Shown here: one piece after another, positions 1-9,100 of the stretch
How the letters are laid out: each line of letters opens with the position of its first letter
Numbering within the stretch: the first letter of the stretch is position 1
Assembly: GCA_030603695.1 (NCBI GenBank)
Contig: JAUVXF010000024.1
Coordinates: forward strand, 1 to 42,121
DNA length: 42,121 bases
Reading direction: 5' to 3'
DNA from: Natronohydrobacter sp.
GTDB taxonomy: Bacteria; Pseudomonadota; Alphaproteobacteria; Rhodobacterales; Rhodobacteraceae
Program-made: the position numbers and the translations under genes
Notes under the pieces: generated by a model
What the model was told of the DNA's origin: nothing
The model's input: only the letters and a program-made list of their open reading frames with translations
The model's database searches: none

Positions 1-34
1 CAAGGGCGTCAGCCCGCCGCGCCTCAAAGGGCCG
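1..34 (+). repeat. Left part of intergenic repeat, exact copy of 263-296
   Basis: All 34 bases match 263-296 in the same orientation; the match ends at base 35. The window starts inside this copy, so its true left end is not visible. Confidence 0.85.
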
Positions 35-44
35 AAGGGCGGCG

Positions 45-141
45 ATGCGCCCGAATAGCTGCGCGCTTTATCGGGACAAAATCCGAACGAAACTCAGGCC
101 AAGCGCAGGGTGCAGCCAGAGCGCCGGGCCGGGGGCGGCGT
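45..141 (-). repeat. Inverted copy of intergenic repeat body
   Basis: Read on the minus strand, this stretch follows the body of the 254-419 copy. Shared blocks are the C-rich run after GCCGCC, TGGCTGCA, CCTGCGC, GTTTCGTTCGGA and AGCGC. The resemblance is imperfect, so this is an old, diverged copy in the opposite orientation. Confidence 0.6.
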
Positions 142-253
142 CATGCCATAGTCATGCCTTCGGCAGAGGGAATAGCCGCTCTCCCGCGTCAGGGCACGGC
201 ATACGGCGCAAGTGGGGCGCAGGCGGGTTGCGGATATTGGAACAGTGCACCAA

Positions 254-419
254 GCGCGGAATCAAGGGCGTCAGCCCGCCGCGCCTCAAAGGGCCGCCCC
301 CCACGGCTCGGCGATCTGGCTGCAACCTGCGCATAGCTTCCGTTTCGTTCGGACTTTGCCGCCACACAGCGCATAGCCTCCAGGCCAGATCACCGCAGCG
401 CGGCCCGGTGCTGCGCTGC
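254..419 (+). repeat. Intergenic repeat, full-length copy (about 166 bp)
   Basis: This copy begins GCGCGGAATCAAGG and ends in a GCGGCCC...GCTGCG block. It aligns along its whole length with 37980-38142. Common blocks are the GCCGCC C-run, TGGCTGC, TTTGCCGCCA, GCATAGCCTC, CAGATC and GCGGCCC. By eye roughly three quarters of positions agree. No open frame is conserved between the copies, which argues against a coding element. Confidence 0.7.
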
Positions 420-461
420 TTTGCGCGCTGCGCCGAATGCCCCTTATGGCTCGAACCTGCC

Positions 462-480
462 CTTGCACATCTGGTGCAAG
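462..480 (-). terminator. Short hairpin just past hlyD
   Basis: CTTGCAC and GTGCAAG form a perfect 7-bp stem around a 5-base loop, beginning about 20 bases after the hlyD stop. No T-run follows on the minus strand, so it is not a classical intrinsic terminator. It may be an RNA 3'-end stabiliser or part of a Rho-dependent end. Confidence 0.3.
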
Positions 481-501
481 CGGCACAACACCAGCGCGCT
501 G

Positions 502-1812
502 CTATTCGCGAAAGGCGCGTTCTTTCACACGCACAACCGGCCTTGTCAGATAGTCCAGCACGGTTTTGCGGCCCGCGATCATATCCACTTCTGTAACCAT
601 GCCGGGCATCACTTCCACCACCAGCCCATCGGCATCCAGAAAGCTGCCTTCGGTGCGGATATGGACAATGAAAAATTCCTGCGCGTCGCGGTCAGACCGG
701 ATCACGGCATCTGCGCCAATGCGCGTAATCTCTCCATGCAAGCTGCCATAGCGGGCGAAATCATAGGCCGTTACCTTCACCCGCACGGGCTGGCCCGGAT
801 AAACAAAGGCAATATCTGACGGGCGCACCCATGCTTCTACCAAAAGCGTGTCATCCAGCGGCACAATCTCTATCAAATCCTCTCCGGGGCGGGCCAGCGC
901 GCCAAGGGTGGTGCGGTGAATGCGGTTTACCACCCCGCGCAAGGGCGCGCGCATTACCGCGCGTTCGGCCCTGTCGCGCAGCGCGGGCAGGCTGGGTTCC
1001 AGCGCGGCCAGTTCGGCGGTGCTGAGTGCCAGATCAGACAGGGCGGCGGCGCGGTGGCGCGCGCGCAGGGCGCGAATCTGGTCATCAATCTCATCCAGCG
1101 CGGCTTGCATCCGCGCCAGCCCGGCGCGCGCGCGGGTTTCGCGCCCGCGCCATTCGCTGTCGCGGCGGCGCAAATCCAGAAGCGTGGTTTCAGGCTCCAG
1201 CCTGCGGGCGACAAGGGGTTCCATCATCGCGCGCTCTTCGGCCAGAACGGCCAGAATTTCGCGGGCGCTGTCCATTTCGGCCACAGCTTCGGCAAATTGT
1301 TCCTGCCGCTGAAAGCGCTGGCGTTCCAGTATCGCCACCTCAGAGGCCAATTCATCTAGCCGCGCCTGATACAGCGCCAGTTCCGAACGCACCACGGCGG
1401 CGGCCTGCGCCACCAGCACTGGCGCAAATTCGGGCGCGGCACCGTCAATCTCGGCCTGCAACCGCGCGATGCGGGCCATCAACCCATAGGCGCGCTGCTG
1501 TTCCTGATCCAACTGGCTGGCCAGTTGGGTTCCGTCCAACTCCATCAGAATATCGCCCTGCGCCACCACATCGCCCTCGGCCACATGCAGGGCCTGCAAA
1601 ACCCCCGGCTCTGTTGCCTGAATGATCTGGATATCGCGCGAGGGCACGATGCGGCCTTCGGCGCGGGTGACATCATCAATCTCTGTCAGAGCGGCCCAAA
1701 CCACAGAGGCCATCAAAAACAACAGGATAACACCCAATAGCAGGCTGCCGCGCCAGCTTTGGCGGCCCTGCATATCCCGCGCCAGCGCGTCCAGATCCCG
1801 CCTATGCGCCAT
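502..1812 (-). CDS. Type I secretion periplasmic adaptor, HlyD family
   Basis: Membrane fusion protein of about 436 residues, expected to link the inner-membrane ABC exporter to the TolC-type channel. A short cytoplasmic N-terminus precedes one membrane segment (about residues 22-41). A lipoyl-like strand region follows (about 50-95, with EGRIVPS and ATEPGVLQALHVAEGDVVAQGD), then a long Ala/Glu/Arg-rich coiled coil, a second lipoyl half and a C-terminal beta-barrel region. The order and length are typical of HlyD/PrtE proteins. The ATG at 1812 is chosen because a G-rich Shine-Dalgarno sequence lies just upstream and because it overlaps the exporter stop codon by only 11 bases. An in-frame ATG at 1878 would give a much longer overlap. 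It is the last gene of the operon. Confidence 0.92.
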   Translation of the reverse strand: MAHRRDLDALARDMQGRQSWRGSLLLGVILLFLMASVVWAALTEIDDVTRAEGRIVPSRDIQIIQATEPGVLQALHVAEGDVVAQGDILMELDGTQLASQLDQEQQRAYGLMARIARLQAEIDGAAPEFAPVLVAQAAAVVRSELALYQARLDELASEVAILERQRFQRQEQFAEAVAEMDSAREILAVLAEERAMMEPLVARRLEPETTLLDLRRRDSEWRGRETRARAGLARMQAALDEIDDQIRALRARHRAAALSDLALSTAELAALEPSLPALRDRAERAVMRAPLRGVVNRIHRTTLGALARPGEDLIEIVPLDDTLLVEAWVRPSDIAFVYPGQPVRVKVTAYDFARYGSLHGEITRIGADAVIRSDRDAQEFFIVHIRTEGSFLDADGLVVEVMPGMVTEVDMIAGRKTVLDYLTRPVVRVKERAFRE

Positions 1813-3943
1813 CTGCCCCCCCGCGCGGCTGCGAGAGAATGGATTTCGGCCCATCCGCCACCACTTTGCCCTGATCAATCACGATCACCCGATCCACCAG
1901 TTCCAAAAGGCTGGTGCGATGGGTGACAATCACCACCGTGCGATCGGCCAGTTCCGTTTTCAGCCGCGCAATCACCGCCCCTTCATTTTGCACATCCATG
2001 CTGGAGGTGGGTTCATCCATCAGCATGATCGGCGGGCGGCCCAGCAGCGCGCGGGCCAGTGTGATGGCCTGTTTCTGCCCACCAGACAGCCCCTCGCCGC
2101 GCTCAGACAGCATCATGTCATAGCCTGCGGGGTGGCGGCGGATAAATTCCTCTACCCCTGCAATGCGCGCGGCCTCCAATATCTCTGCATCGCGGGGGCG
2201 CATGGCACCAATGGCAATATTCTCGCGCACTGTGCCGGAAAACAGCCACACATCTTGCAACACAGATCCCATATTGCGCCGCAAATCGCCCGGATCAATC
2301 TGGCGAATATCTATCCCATCCACCAGCACCGCCCCTTGGCGCGGCTGGTACAGGCCCAGCATCAGCCGCGCGACAGTGCTTTTGCCCGAACCGATCCGCC
2401 CCAGAATGGCCACCTTTTCGCCCGCGCGGATGGTGAAAGAGATATCGCGCAGCGCATCCACCGTCTGGTCGGGATAGGCGAAGGACACGCCATCAAAGCG
2501 GATTTCCCCGTCCAGCCGTGGCCGCGCAATCCAACCCGTGCCAAGGGGGCGCTCGCTTTCGGCCTGCATCAGCGCATCAAGGCTGAGGTAAGATGTGCGC
2601 GCCTGATTGAACCGCGTCAGCGTTTGGGCAAGCTGTGCCAAAGGTGCCAGCGCGCGCCCTGTCAGAATGACCCCGGCAATCAGCGCGCCCATGCTGATTG
2701 TGCCTGCCGTAATCAGGAAAACGCCGTAAAACACAATCATCACCTGCGCGGCCTGTTGGGCAAAGGCCGTGGCATTGATGGCAAATTGCGTCACGGCGCG
2801 GCTTTTCAGCCCATGGTCGGATTGCCGCGCAATGGCATCTTCCCAGCGCGCGCGCATGCGCCGCTGTGCGCCCGCAGCCTTTATCGTTTCCAGCCCCGAC
2901 AGGGTTTCCACCAGCACCCCTTGCTTGGATTGCCCATCGGCAAAGCTTTTCTCTGCCAGCCGCGACAGGATGGGTTGCACCGCCACCCCCACAACCAGCA
3001 CAAAGGGCACAGCCAGCGCGGGCACAATCGCAAGCGGGCCGCCGATAAAATAAATCACCCCCACAAACAGCAGGATAAACGGCAAATCCACCACCGCCAC
3101 CAGCGTAGCAGAGGTGAAGAAATCGCGCAGGCTTTCAAATTCGCGCAAGGTGCTGGCCAAGGCCCCGGTAGAGCCTTTGCGCGCGCGCATCTGCACATCC
3201 AGAATCTGGTCAAATATGCGCCGGCCCATCGCCATATCGGCCTGATGGCCCGCGCGATCAATAAACCCCGCACGCAGGGTTTTAATAATGAAATCAAAGA
3301 TCAGCGCAATCCCCACCCCCGCTGTCAGCGCGATAAGGGACTCTATCGCCTCATTGGGCAAAATGCGGTCATACACCACCATGATGAATAATGATGTGGA
3401 GAGGCCAAGAAAATTGGCCAGCACCGCCGCCAGCAAAACCTGGCCATAGGCCCAGCGATTTTCCGCCAGCGTGGCCCAGAACCAATGCCCCTCGCGCCCT
3501 GCGGCAGCGCGCGCGATATCTTCGCGGTGTTCGGCGCGCAGCAGCAGCGCATAGCCCGTATAGATCGCATCCAGCCGCGCCGCCGATATCTGGCCAAGCC
3601 CGCCGCCAAGCGCCGGATCATAGATTGCAAAATCCCCATCCGCGCGCACATCTTCCAGCACCACGGCGCGATCATCTTCCAAAATCAGAATGGCGGGGGT
3701 GAGTGTGGAATCAAACGCCCCAAGTGCCCGCCGCCCAAAGCCAGCTTGCAGCCCCGCGCGTTCGGCGGCCGTGATGATATCGCGCAGGCTGGCCGCGCCT
3801 TGGCCGCCCGTTTGCGCGGCATGAAGCGCGGCCAGCGTGATCGGGCGATCCAGCCGCGCGGCGGCATGCAACAGGCAGGCTTCCAGCGCGCTTGTTGCGC
3901 TTCTGTCTGCCGCGGTCAGTTTCAGCACGCGCCCCTCAGTCAT
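1802..3943 (-). CDS. Type I secretion ABC exporter (permease-ATPase fusion)
   Basis: Half-transporter of about 713 residues that should use ATP to push the adhesin through the envelope. Residues 11-140 look like a C39-peptidase-like domain without the catalytic Cys/His pattern, i.e. a substrate-docking rather than cleaving domain (inferred). Residues 160-440 hold the membrane segments. The ATPase domain has Walker A GRIGSGKST (515-523), signature LSGGQKQ (619-625), Walker B IMLMDE (639-644) and the switch His in VTHRTS (H675). The ATG at 3943 overlaps the tolC stop (ATGACTGA), which suggests translational coupling. In-frame ATGs at 3952 and 3982 are possible alternatives. It resembles the LapB/RTX-exporter group of large-adhesin transporters. 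Confidence 0.93.
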   Translation of the reverse strand: MTEGRVLKLTAADRSATSALEACLLHAAARLDRPITLAALHAAQTGGQGAASLRDIITAAERAGLQAGFGRRALGAFDSTLTPAILILEDDRAVVLEDVRADGDFAIYDPALGGGLGQISAARLDAIYTGYALLLRAEHREDIARAAAGREGHWFWATLAENRWAYGQVLLAAVLANFLGLSTSLFIMVVYDRILPNEAIESLIALTAGVGIALIFDFIIKTLRAGFIDRAGHQADMAMGRRIFDQILDVQMRARKGSTGALASTLREFESLRDFFTSATLVAVVDLPFILLFVGVIYFIGGPLAIVPALAVPFVLVVGVAVQPILSRLAEKSFADGQSKQGVLVETLSGLETIKAAGAQRRMRARWEDAIARQSDHGLKSRAVTQFAINATAFAQQAAQVMIVFYGVFLITAGTISMGALIAGVILTGRALAPLAQLAQTLTRFNQARTSYLSLDALMQAESERPLGTGWIARPRLDGEIRFDGVSFAYPDQTVDALRDISFTIRAGEKVAILGRIGSGKSTVARLMLGLYQPRQGAVLVDGIDIRQIDPGDLRRNMGSVLQDVWLFSGTVRENIAIGAMRPRDAEILEAARIAGVEEFIRRHPAGYDMMLSERGEGLSGGQKQAITLARALLGRPPIMLMDEPTSSMDVQNEGAVIARLKTELADRTVVIVTHRTSLLELVDRVIVIDQGKVVADGPKSILSQPRGGADGA

Positions 3944-5333
3944 CTGCACCATCGGGGGCGGGCAGGGCGATGGCGAACACATCCAGAATATCGCCTGTCA
4001 GCGCCAAGGCGGCATAGCCAGACAGCGCCACTTCCAACTCTGCCGCGATCAAACCTTCACTGGCTTCCAGCAAATCGCGCTCGGCATCCAACAGGCCCAA
4101 CAGCGTGCGCCGCCCGATGGAGAATTCTTCGCGCGCGGCCGCCACCGTGGCGCGATGGGCGCGCACCGCTTCGCGTGCGGCGCCCACACGCGCGGCCCCC
4201 GCGCGCTGGTCTGATCGCAGATCGGACAGGGCGCGCGCAATCTCGCGCGCCAGCCCAGCGCGCTCTGCCACCACGCTGGCAAGCTGCGCTTCTGCGGCGC
4301 GAATACGTGCCGCGCGGCTGCCAATCGCGGCGGGTTCCTGCGCCACATCCAGCGTTGCGCGCGACGTGCCGCGCTGCGCTGTGCCATCTATCGCAATGCG
4401 CGGGAATCGCTGCGCCTGCACCACGGCCAGATCGGCCTGTGCGGCGGCAATGCGCGCATTCATGCCCCGCATGCGCGGGCTTTGCGCGATCAACACGGCT
4501 TCGGCCTGATCGGGCAGGCCCGGCGCAACGGGGGGCTGCGCCAGATCGGCCCCGGCGCGCTGGCCAAACACGGCGGCAAACCCGGCCTCTGCGCGATCCA
4601 CACGCGCGGCGGCCTCTGCCGCGCGGGCGCGCGCGCTGGCCAGCCGCGCTTGGGCCGTCAGCGCCTCTCCCGCGCCGCTGGCACCGGCATCTGCGCGGGC
4701 CTGCACCTGTGCCAGCGCGGTTTCATGGGCGCGCGTATTGTCATCGGCAATCCGGGCGCGTGCGCGCGCGGCATGCAGATTATGCCAGCCCACCACCGCC
4801 GAAAGCGCCAACGCGGCCGCGATTTCCTGCTGCCCGCCCTGGCTTTCAAACACCCGCGCTTGCGCCGCCACCTGCTGGCTGGCAGACGCGCCGCCATCAT
4901 ATACCAGCTGTGTTACCCGCAAAAGCGGGGTAATCCCGCCACCGCTGATCGTGCCATTCACCAGCGTGCCCAATGTGGCCGAAAGGGCAAGCTGCGGGTA
5001 AAAGCCGCGCGCGTCCAGATCGGCGCGCGCCTGCGCGGCAGCCAGCCCCGCAGTTGCGGCCGCAAGCTGCGGATGGCCGGCCACGGCGCGGCCAACCTGC
5101 TGGCCAAAGCCCGTTGCCGCAATATCCCCCGCCACCCGCGCCGCGCGGGGCGGGCCATTGAATTCGGCGCGCAAAGCGTCCAGATCGGGGCGCGGGGCGC
5201 AACTGGCAAGCAGTGCCAAAGCCGCCAGCACAAGGACAACAGCATGCGGCAAAAAGGGGCGGGAAGACATAAGATCACCCATTTTCAACATAGGCCAAAC
5301 CCCGGCGCAGCGGGGCTGCACGGGGCGTTTCAT
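3936..5333 (-). CDS. TolC-family outer-membrane channel lipoprotein of the type I system
   Basis: Outer-membrane efflux protein of 465 residues. It is rich in Ala/Arg/Gln helices with two repeated halves, as in TolC/LapE. The N-terminal region has a hydrophobic stretch ending in the lipobox LLASC, with the acylated Cys expected at residue 45, so the channel is probably lipid-anchored. The ATG at 5333 overlaps the sapC stop as ATGA and is preceded by an AGGGGGG ribosome site. That start gives a long n-region before the signal; an ATG at 5270 would give a conventional lipoprotein signal with Cys24. Position between sapC and the exporter gene indicates it serves this secretion unit. Confidence 0.88.
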   Translation of the reverse strand: MKRPVQPRCAGVWPMLKMGDLMSSRPFLPHAVVLVLAALALLASCAPRPDLDALRAEFNGPPRAARVAGDIAATGFGQQVGRAVAGHPQLAAATAGLAAAQARADLDARGFYPQLALSATLGTLVNGTISGGGITPLLRVTQLVYDGGASASQQVAAQARVFESQGGQQEIAAALALSAVVGWHNLHAARARARIADDNTRAHETALAQVQARADAGASGAGEALTAQARLASARARAAEAAARVDRAEAGFAAVFGQRAGADLAQPPVAPGLPDQAEAVLIAQSPRMRGMNARIAAAQADLAVVQAQRFPRIAIDGTAQRGTSRATLDVAQEPAAIGSRAARIRAAEAQLASVVAERAGLAREIARALSDLRSDQRAGAARVGAAREAVRAHRATVAAAREEFSIGRRTLLGLLDAERDLLEASEGLIAAELEVALSGYAALALTGDILDVFAIALPAPDGADD

Positions 5334-6142
5334 GGTTTGCCCCCCTGTGCGCTTGCCAGGAAGGCAGGCGGCTCTTGCGCCTGCGCGCTGGCCAGCGCAT
5401 CGAAAAACCCGGCAAGGGCGGGGTCTGTTGCAGGGGGGGCGGGGGCTTTAGCAGGGGCTTTGGCCACAAAGGCTTCGGCCTGCGCCAGAAAACCTATGTG
5501 ATGGCGCGCAACACAGGCCGCATGCAGCAGCGCCAGCGCGCCGGTGCGGTGCAGCGCGGCCAGATCGCTGCGCCCCAGATCGGCCAGCCGCTCTGGCGCA
5601 ACCTCCATCACGCCAGAGGGGGCTTTGGGCAGGGCAAAGGGCTGCAACAGGCCCATGCGCAGGATATCCGCCATCGCGGCGCGGGTGCGCAATTCGGCCT
5701 GCGCGCGGGTGCGGAAAAATTCCACCACCTGCGCCAGGGCCGGGGCCAGCGCGCCGCTTTCGGTGAAAAACGGCTCGTCTTGCGGGTGCTCTGTTACCAG
5801 CCCGCTGCCCTCATCCACCATCAGGGTAAATTCCGGGCCGGTGCCGGGCTGTGCCTGAAACGGATAGACCCGCAAGACCGAGGGCACATAGGCCCCCCGC
5901 CACACCCCATTGGCGGCCACCAGCGCCGTTTGCGGCCCCAGCCGCGTTAGCGCCACAGGCCGTGGCCCACCGGGCAGGGGAGCAAAGACAATCGGCAGGC
6001 TGGCTGCCACCTGCTCATGCTCTCCCAGCACAATCGGCACCAACGGGTGATCCTGCACAAAGCTGTAAGAGGCGAAGCGCCGCCAGCGCTTGCCCCCATG
6101 CCGCGCGGCGCTGACAGGGGTGAGCTGCGCCCCGCCACTCAT
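5330..6142 (-). CDS. SapC family protein
   Basis: A 270-residue protein with the family pattern: an N-terminal PVS..RHGGKRW segment, FASYSFVQDHPLVPIVLGE, a central YPF, and LMVDEGSGLV followed by G-x-PFF-like residues (about 110-130). No signal peptide or membrane span is seen, so it is probably cytoplasmic. The family is named after SapC of Campylobacter fetus, a locus tied to export of the surface-layer protein. Here the gene follows the adhesin gene by 34 bases and overlaps tolC by ATGA, so it is co-expressed with a secretion unit. A role in handling or preparing the exported protein is an inference. The C-terminal ~60 residues are Ala/Pro-rich and may be disordered. Confidence 0.85.
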   Translation of the reverse strand: MSGGAQLTPVSAARHGGKRWRRFASYSFVQDHPLVPIVLGEHEQVAASLPIVFAPLPGGPRPVALTRLGPQTALVAANGVWRGAYVPSVLRVYPFQAQPGTGPEFTLMVDEGSGLVTEHPQDEPFFTESGALAPALAQVVEFFRTRAQAELRTRAAMADILRMGLLQPFALPKAPSGVMEVAPERLADLGRSDLAALHRTGALALLHAACVARHHIGFLAQAEAFVAKAPAKAPAPPATDPALAGFFDALASAQAQEPPAFLASAQGGKP

Positions 6143-6176
6143 TGCGCCGGGGCCTGTTGGTTGGGCAAAAAGACCA

Positions 6177-9100
6177 TCACAGGTATTCCGAGAAGCCCAG
6201 AATATTTGCCGAAGTGAATTGCGCCAGATCAGCCGCGGTCAGATCGCTGAAAGACGCGATATCGCGGATGTCTGTAACCGGATTGAAATTGGCAGGGTCG
6301 TTAAATGTGATCTGCACCAAGGATGCGCCATCCTCATCGGCGCTTAGCACATAAATCACATCGCCTGCCTGCAATCCCATGGCTTGTAGGACAGCCCCGG
6401 CATTTGCATCGCCAACTTCCGTTGTGAACACCACAAGGCCCACATCCGCACCCAAGGGGCCGGTTGCTTCCGCCGCCCGCAATTCAAACATCGTGCCCGC
6501 GCCACGCAGGGCGCCAGCCGGGAAGTTGTTCGAAAAGGCAAAAGCAATCCTGTCCGCCAGCGCCCCGCCAACGGTAAAGCCGATGATCTCATCCACGCCA
6601 TTCGCCGCTGGATCGGGTTCAAAAACAATCGTGTTCACACCGGCGGCAGAGACATTGATGGTATCATCCCCCCCACGGCCCCGGATGACGCTATCCATCA
6701 CGCGGGCTGTGAGTGCGTCGTCATCATTGCTGCCATAGATGAATTCATGCCCGCCCCCAAGCTGGCCCGGTGCCACTGTTAGGATAACAGGCTGTGGTGC
6801 GCCATCTGCGTCGGTAAACTGGAATCGGACAAGTTGAACGGAATAAAGATCAATCGGTTGCCCAGAGTTAGGATCGGTGGGGCTAAGGAAGCCGATAGAG
6901 GCCAAGGTAATCTCGCCGGATGCGGCATTGTCGGTTGTTGTGGTTCCAGTAAGCCCGGCAGCGTATTGCGGGGCGGGGAAGGCCGAATATGTTAGCGCGC
7001 TGGGCTGGAAACTAACCACCTCTGTAAAGCCGAAGATATATCCCTCCGGCCTGAGATCACTGGCGTTAAGCACTGTTCTTGGATCAAGAAATAAACTAAA
7101 TTCAAGAGCCTGATTACCAAGCACGGTAACAGGCGTCGCGCCAATTAGCATTAACTGCGCGGCCTCATACCCCACCAGATCGCCTGTAGCTGTGGCCGTT
7201 TTGGTATTGGCGGCATTGGATACGGAGAAACTGTAATCAATAGCCTCGCCCGGATCGATCTCGGGCCGCGTGATTGTGGTTGTCCATCTGCCATCCGCCC
7301 CGACTATGGCTGTGCCCACCTGCGTGCCGCCTGTGGTGATGGTCACTGTCTGGCCCTGTTGCACGCCGCTTGTGCGGCCAGAAAGGGTGATATCCCCCGT
7401 TTCTGACAAGATCAGCGCGCCATCTGTGCCGATGGGATCAACACTCAGCGAGACAGGGATATTCACACTGGCCGTGAACCCGCTAGCGCTGCGCGTAACC
7501 GGGTAGGATGTGCCTGTCACCGTTGCGGAAAGTTGCAAATTTGCAGTATCCGCCGCCGCCTGCACTTGGCTTGCGGGGAAAGTGGCTGTCCAGCTGCCAT
7601 CATTCTGCACGGTTGCCGTGGCGCTGAAGGTGGCGGGGTTATCGGTGGATGTGACCGTCACGATAGATCCTGCGGCCATGTTGAAGGTGCCGCCGGAAAT
7701 GCTGAACCCGTTTACAAAGGCATCCGCCCCGACCGAAACGGAAGTATTACTGCCGAAATCTACCATGGGCGCTTGCAGGGTTATGCTTTGCGGCGAAGCC
7801 TCGTTGCCCGCGCGATCCGTCCCCGAAACCATGACATTCGCGTTGCCGAAAGAATCGGGCGCGGGCAGATTTGCCCCGGCGATGGTGATGCTCCATGCCC
7901 CATTTGTCACCGAAATTTGGTATTCGGTGCCTGCAATGGTAAGCGTTACGTCGTCTACATCTGCCGGGGCTGTGCCCGATACCACAAGCCCGTCCTCTGT
8001 CACCTGTGATTGCAATGTCAGGTTGGGGGCGCTCAGATCGACATTGACAGTGATACTGGTCTGGAACGGCTGCCCTTCAAAGGTAAACGAAACGCTTATC
8101 TCCCTCGGCCCGTCTGTGAAGACCAGATCCCCTCGGGGGATGGAAAAGCTCCATGCGCCGGTTGTGCTATCAGAGATGGCAGAACGACCGCCGGAAACAC
8201 TGGGCGTAACCAGCGTGACAGTCTGGCCCGGAATGGCCACACCCGTGACCAGAAAATTCGGGTTTTCGTTACTGTCGGCGGCATTGATGAAACTGTCTGC
8301 CACAGGGCTGGTGATGGTGAGCGGGGGGACAGAGAAATTTGTGGTGGTGCTGGCGGTGGCAGTGGCGGGGTTGCCCGCACTGTCAGATACAGAAACCGTG
8401 GCATTTACCGCTGTGTCATCGCCAAGCGCGGCAATATCTGAGGCTGGAATCTGGATAGACCAGGTGCCAAACATCTCCACCTCCGCCGTATAAGTCCGGC
8501 CCCCCAGCGACAGGGTGACAGTCCGCGTCTGTTCTACCCCTGTTGTTGTGCCTGTCACTGTCAGCCCGGTGATGGTGTTGACTGTCGTGATGGTGAAGGG
8601 ATCAATCGTGGCGGTGGCGACAAAATCGGCGCGGATATTTTCAAACAATGTCTGGCCGGTATTGCCTGCGCCATCCACCGCCCTGGCGCGCAGATCGTAC
8701 TCTGTATTGTGCTGCAAAAAGCTGGAATTGGGCGGGATAACGGCCTGCCATGTGCCATTTGCCGCCACAGTGGCCGTGACGGTATGAACAGGGGCGCCGA
8801 GCGCGCCGCGAATCAGGAAATCCACCTGCACCTGAACTGTGCTCAGATTGGGTGTGCCCATATCTGACACTGTGCCGGAAATGGTGAAACCCGCCGCGCG
8901 CTCTGCCTCGTTATAGGCCCAATCGCCGCTTGTGCCCGAATCGGTGATGACAACCACTGGCGGGGTGGCATCAAGCACCAGCCCCAAGGTGGCGGGGCCG
9001 GACACAGGTATGCCATTCAGCATGGCGCTGGCCGTAATGGTATAGCTGCCATCGCCGGGCAGGTTGATGGCGGTGGCGGTGGCTGTCCAGTTGCCTGCGC

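Larger units (their letters stand above)
1..501. other. Non-coding region downstream of the secretion operon, built of repeats
   Basis: No convincing gene is seen here. Open frames exist on both strands, but they are Arg/Pro/Ala-rich frames typical of GC-rich non-coding DNA and lack a ribosome-binding site or recognisable domain. The stretch is filled with pieces of an intergenic repeat: 1-34 is identical to 263-296, and 75-141 is an imperfect reverse complement of 296-365. The 254-419 copy resembles 37980-38142 at the other end of the window. It lies just past the hlyD stop codon, so it is the 3' flank of the type I secretion operon. Confidence 0.7.

Noticed and set aside
45-596. Small open frames in the left repeat region
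   Set aside because: They run across diverged repeats in both orientations, are not conserved between repeat copies, and lack ribosome sites.
1622-3391. 589-codon plus-strand open frame opposite the ABC exporter
   Set aside because: Pure antisense shadow of a GC-rich gene: His/Arg/Gln-rich, no ribosome site, no domain, while the minus strand encodes a full exporter.
3485-4933. 482-codon plus-strand open frame opposite exporter and tolC
   Set aside because: Arg/Pro/Ala-rich composition and overlap with two well-supported genes on the other strand.
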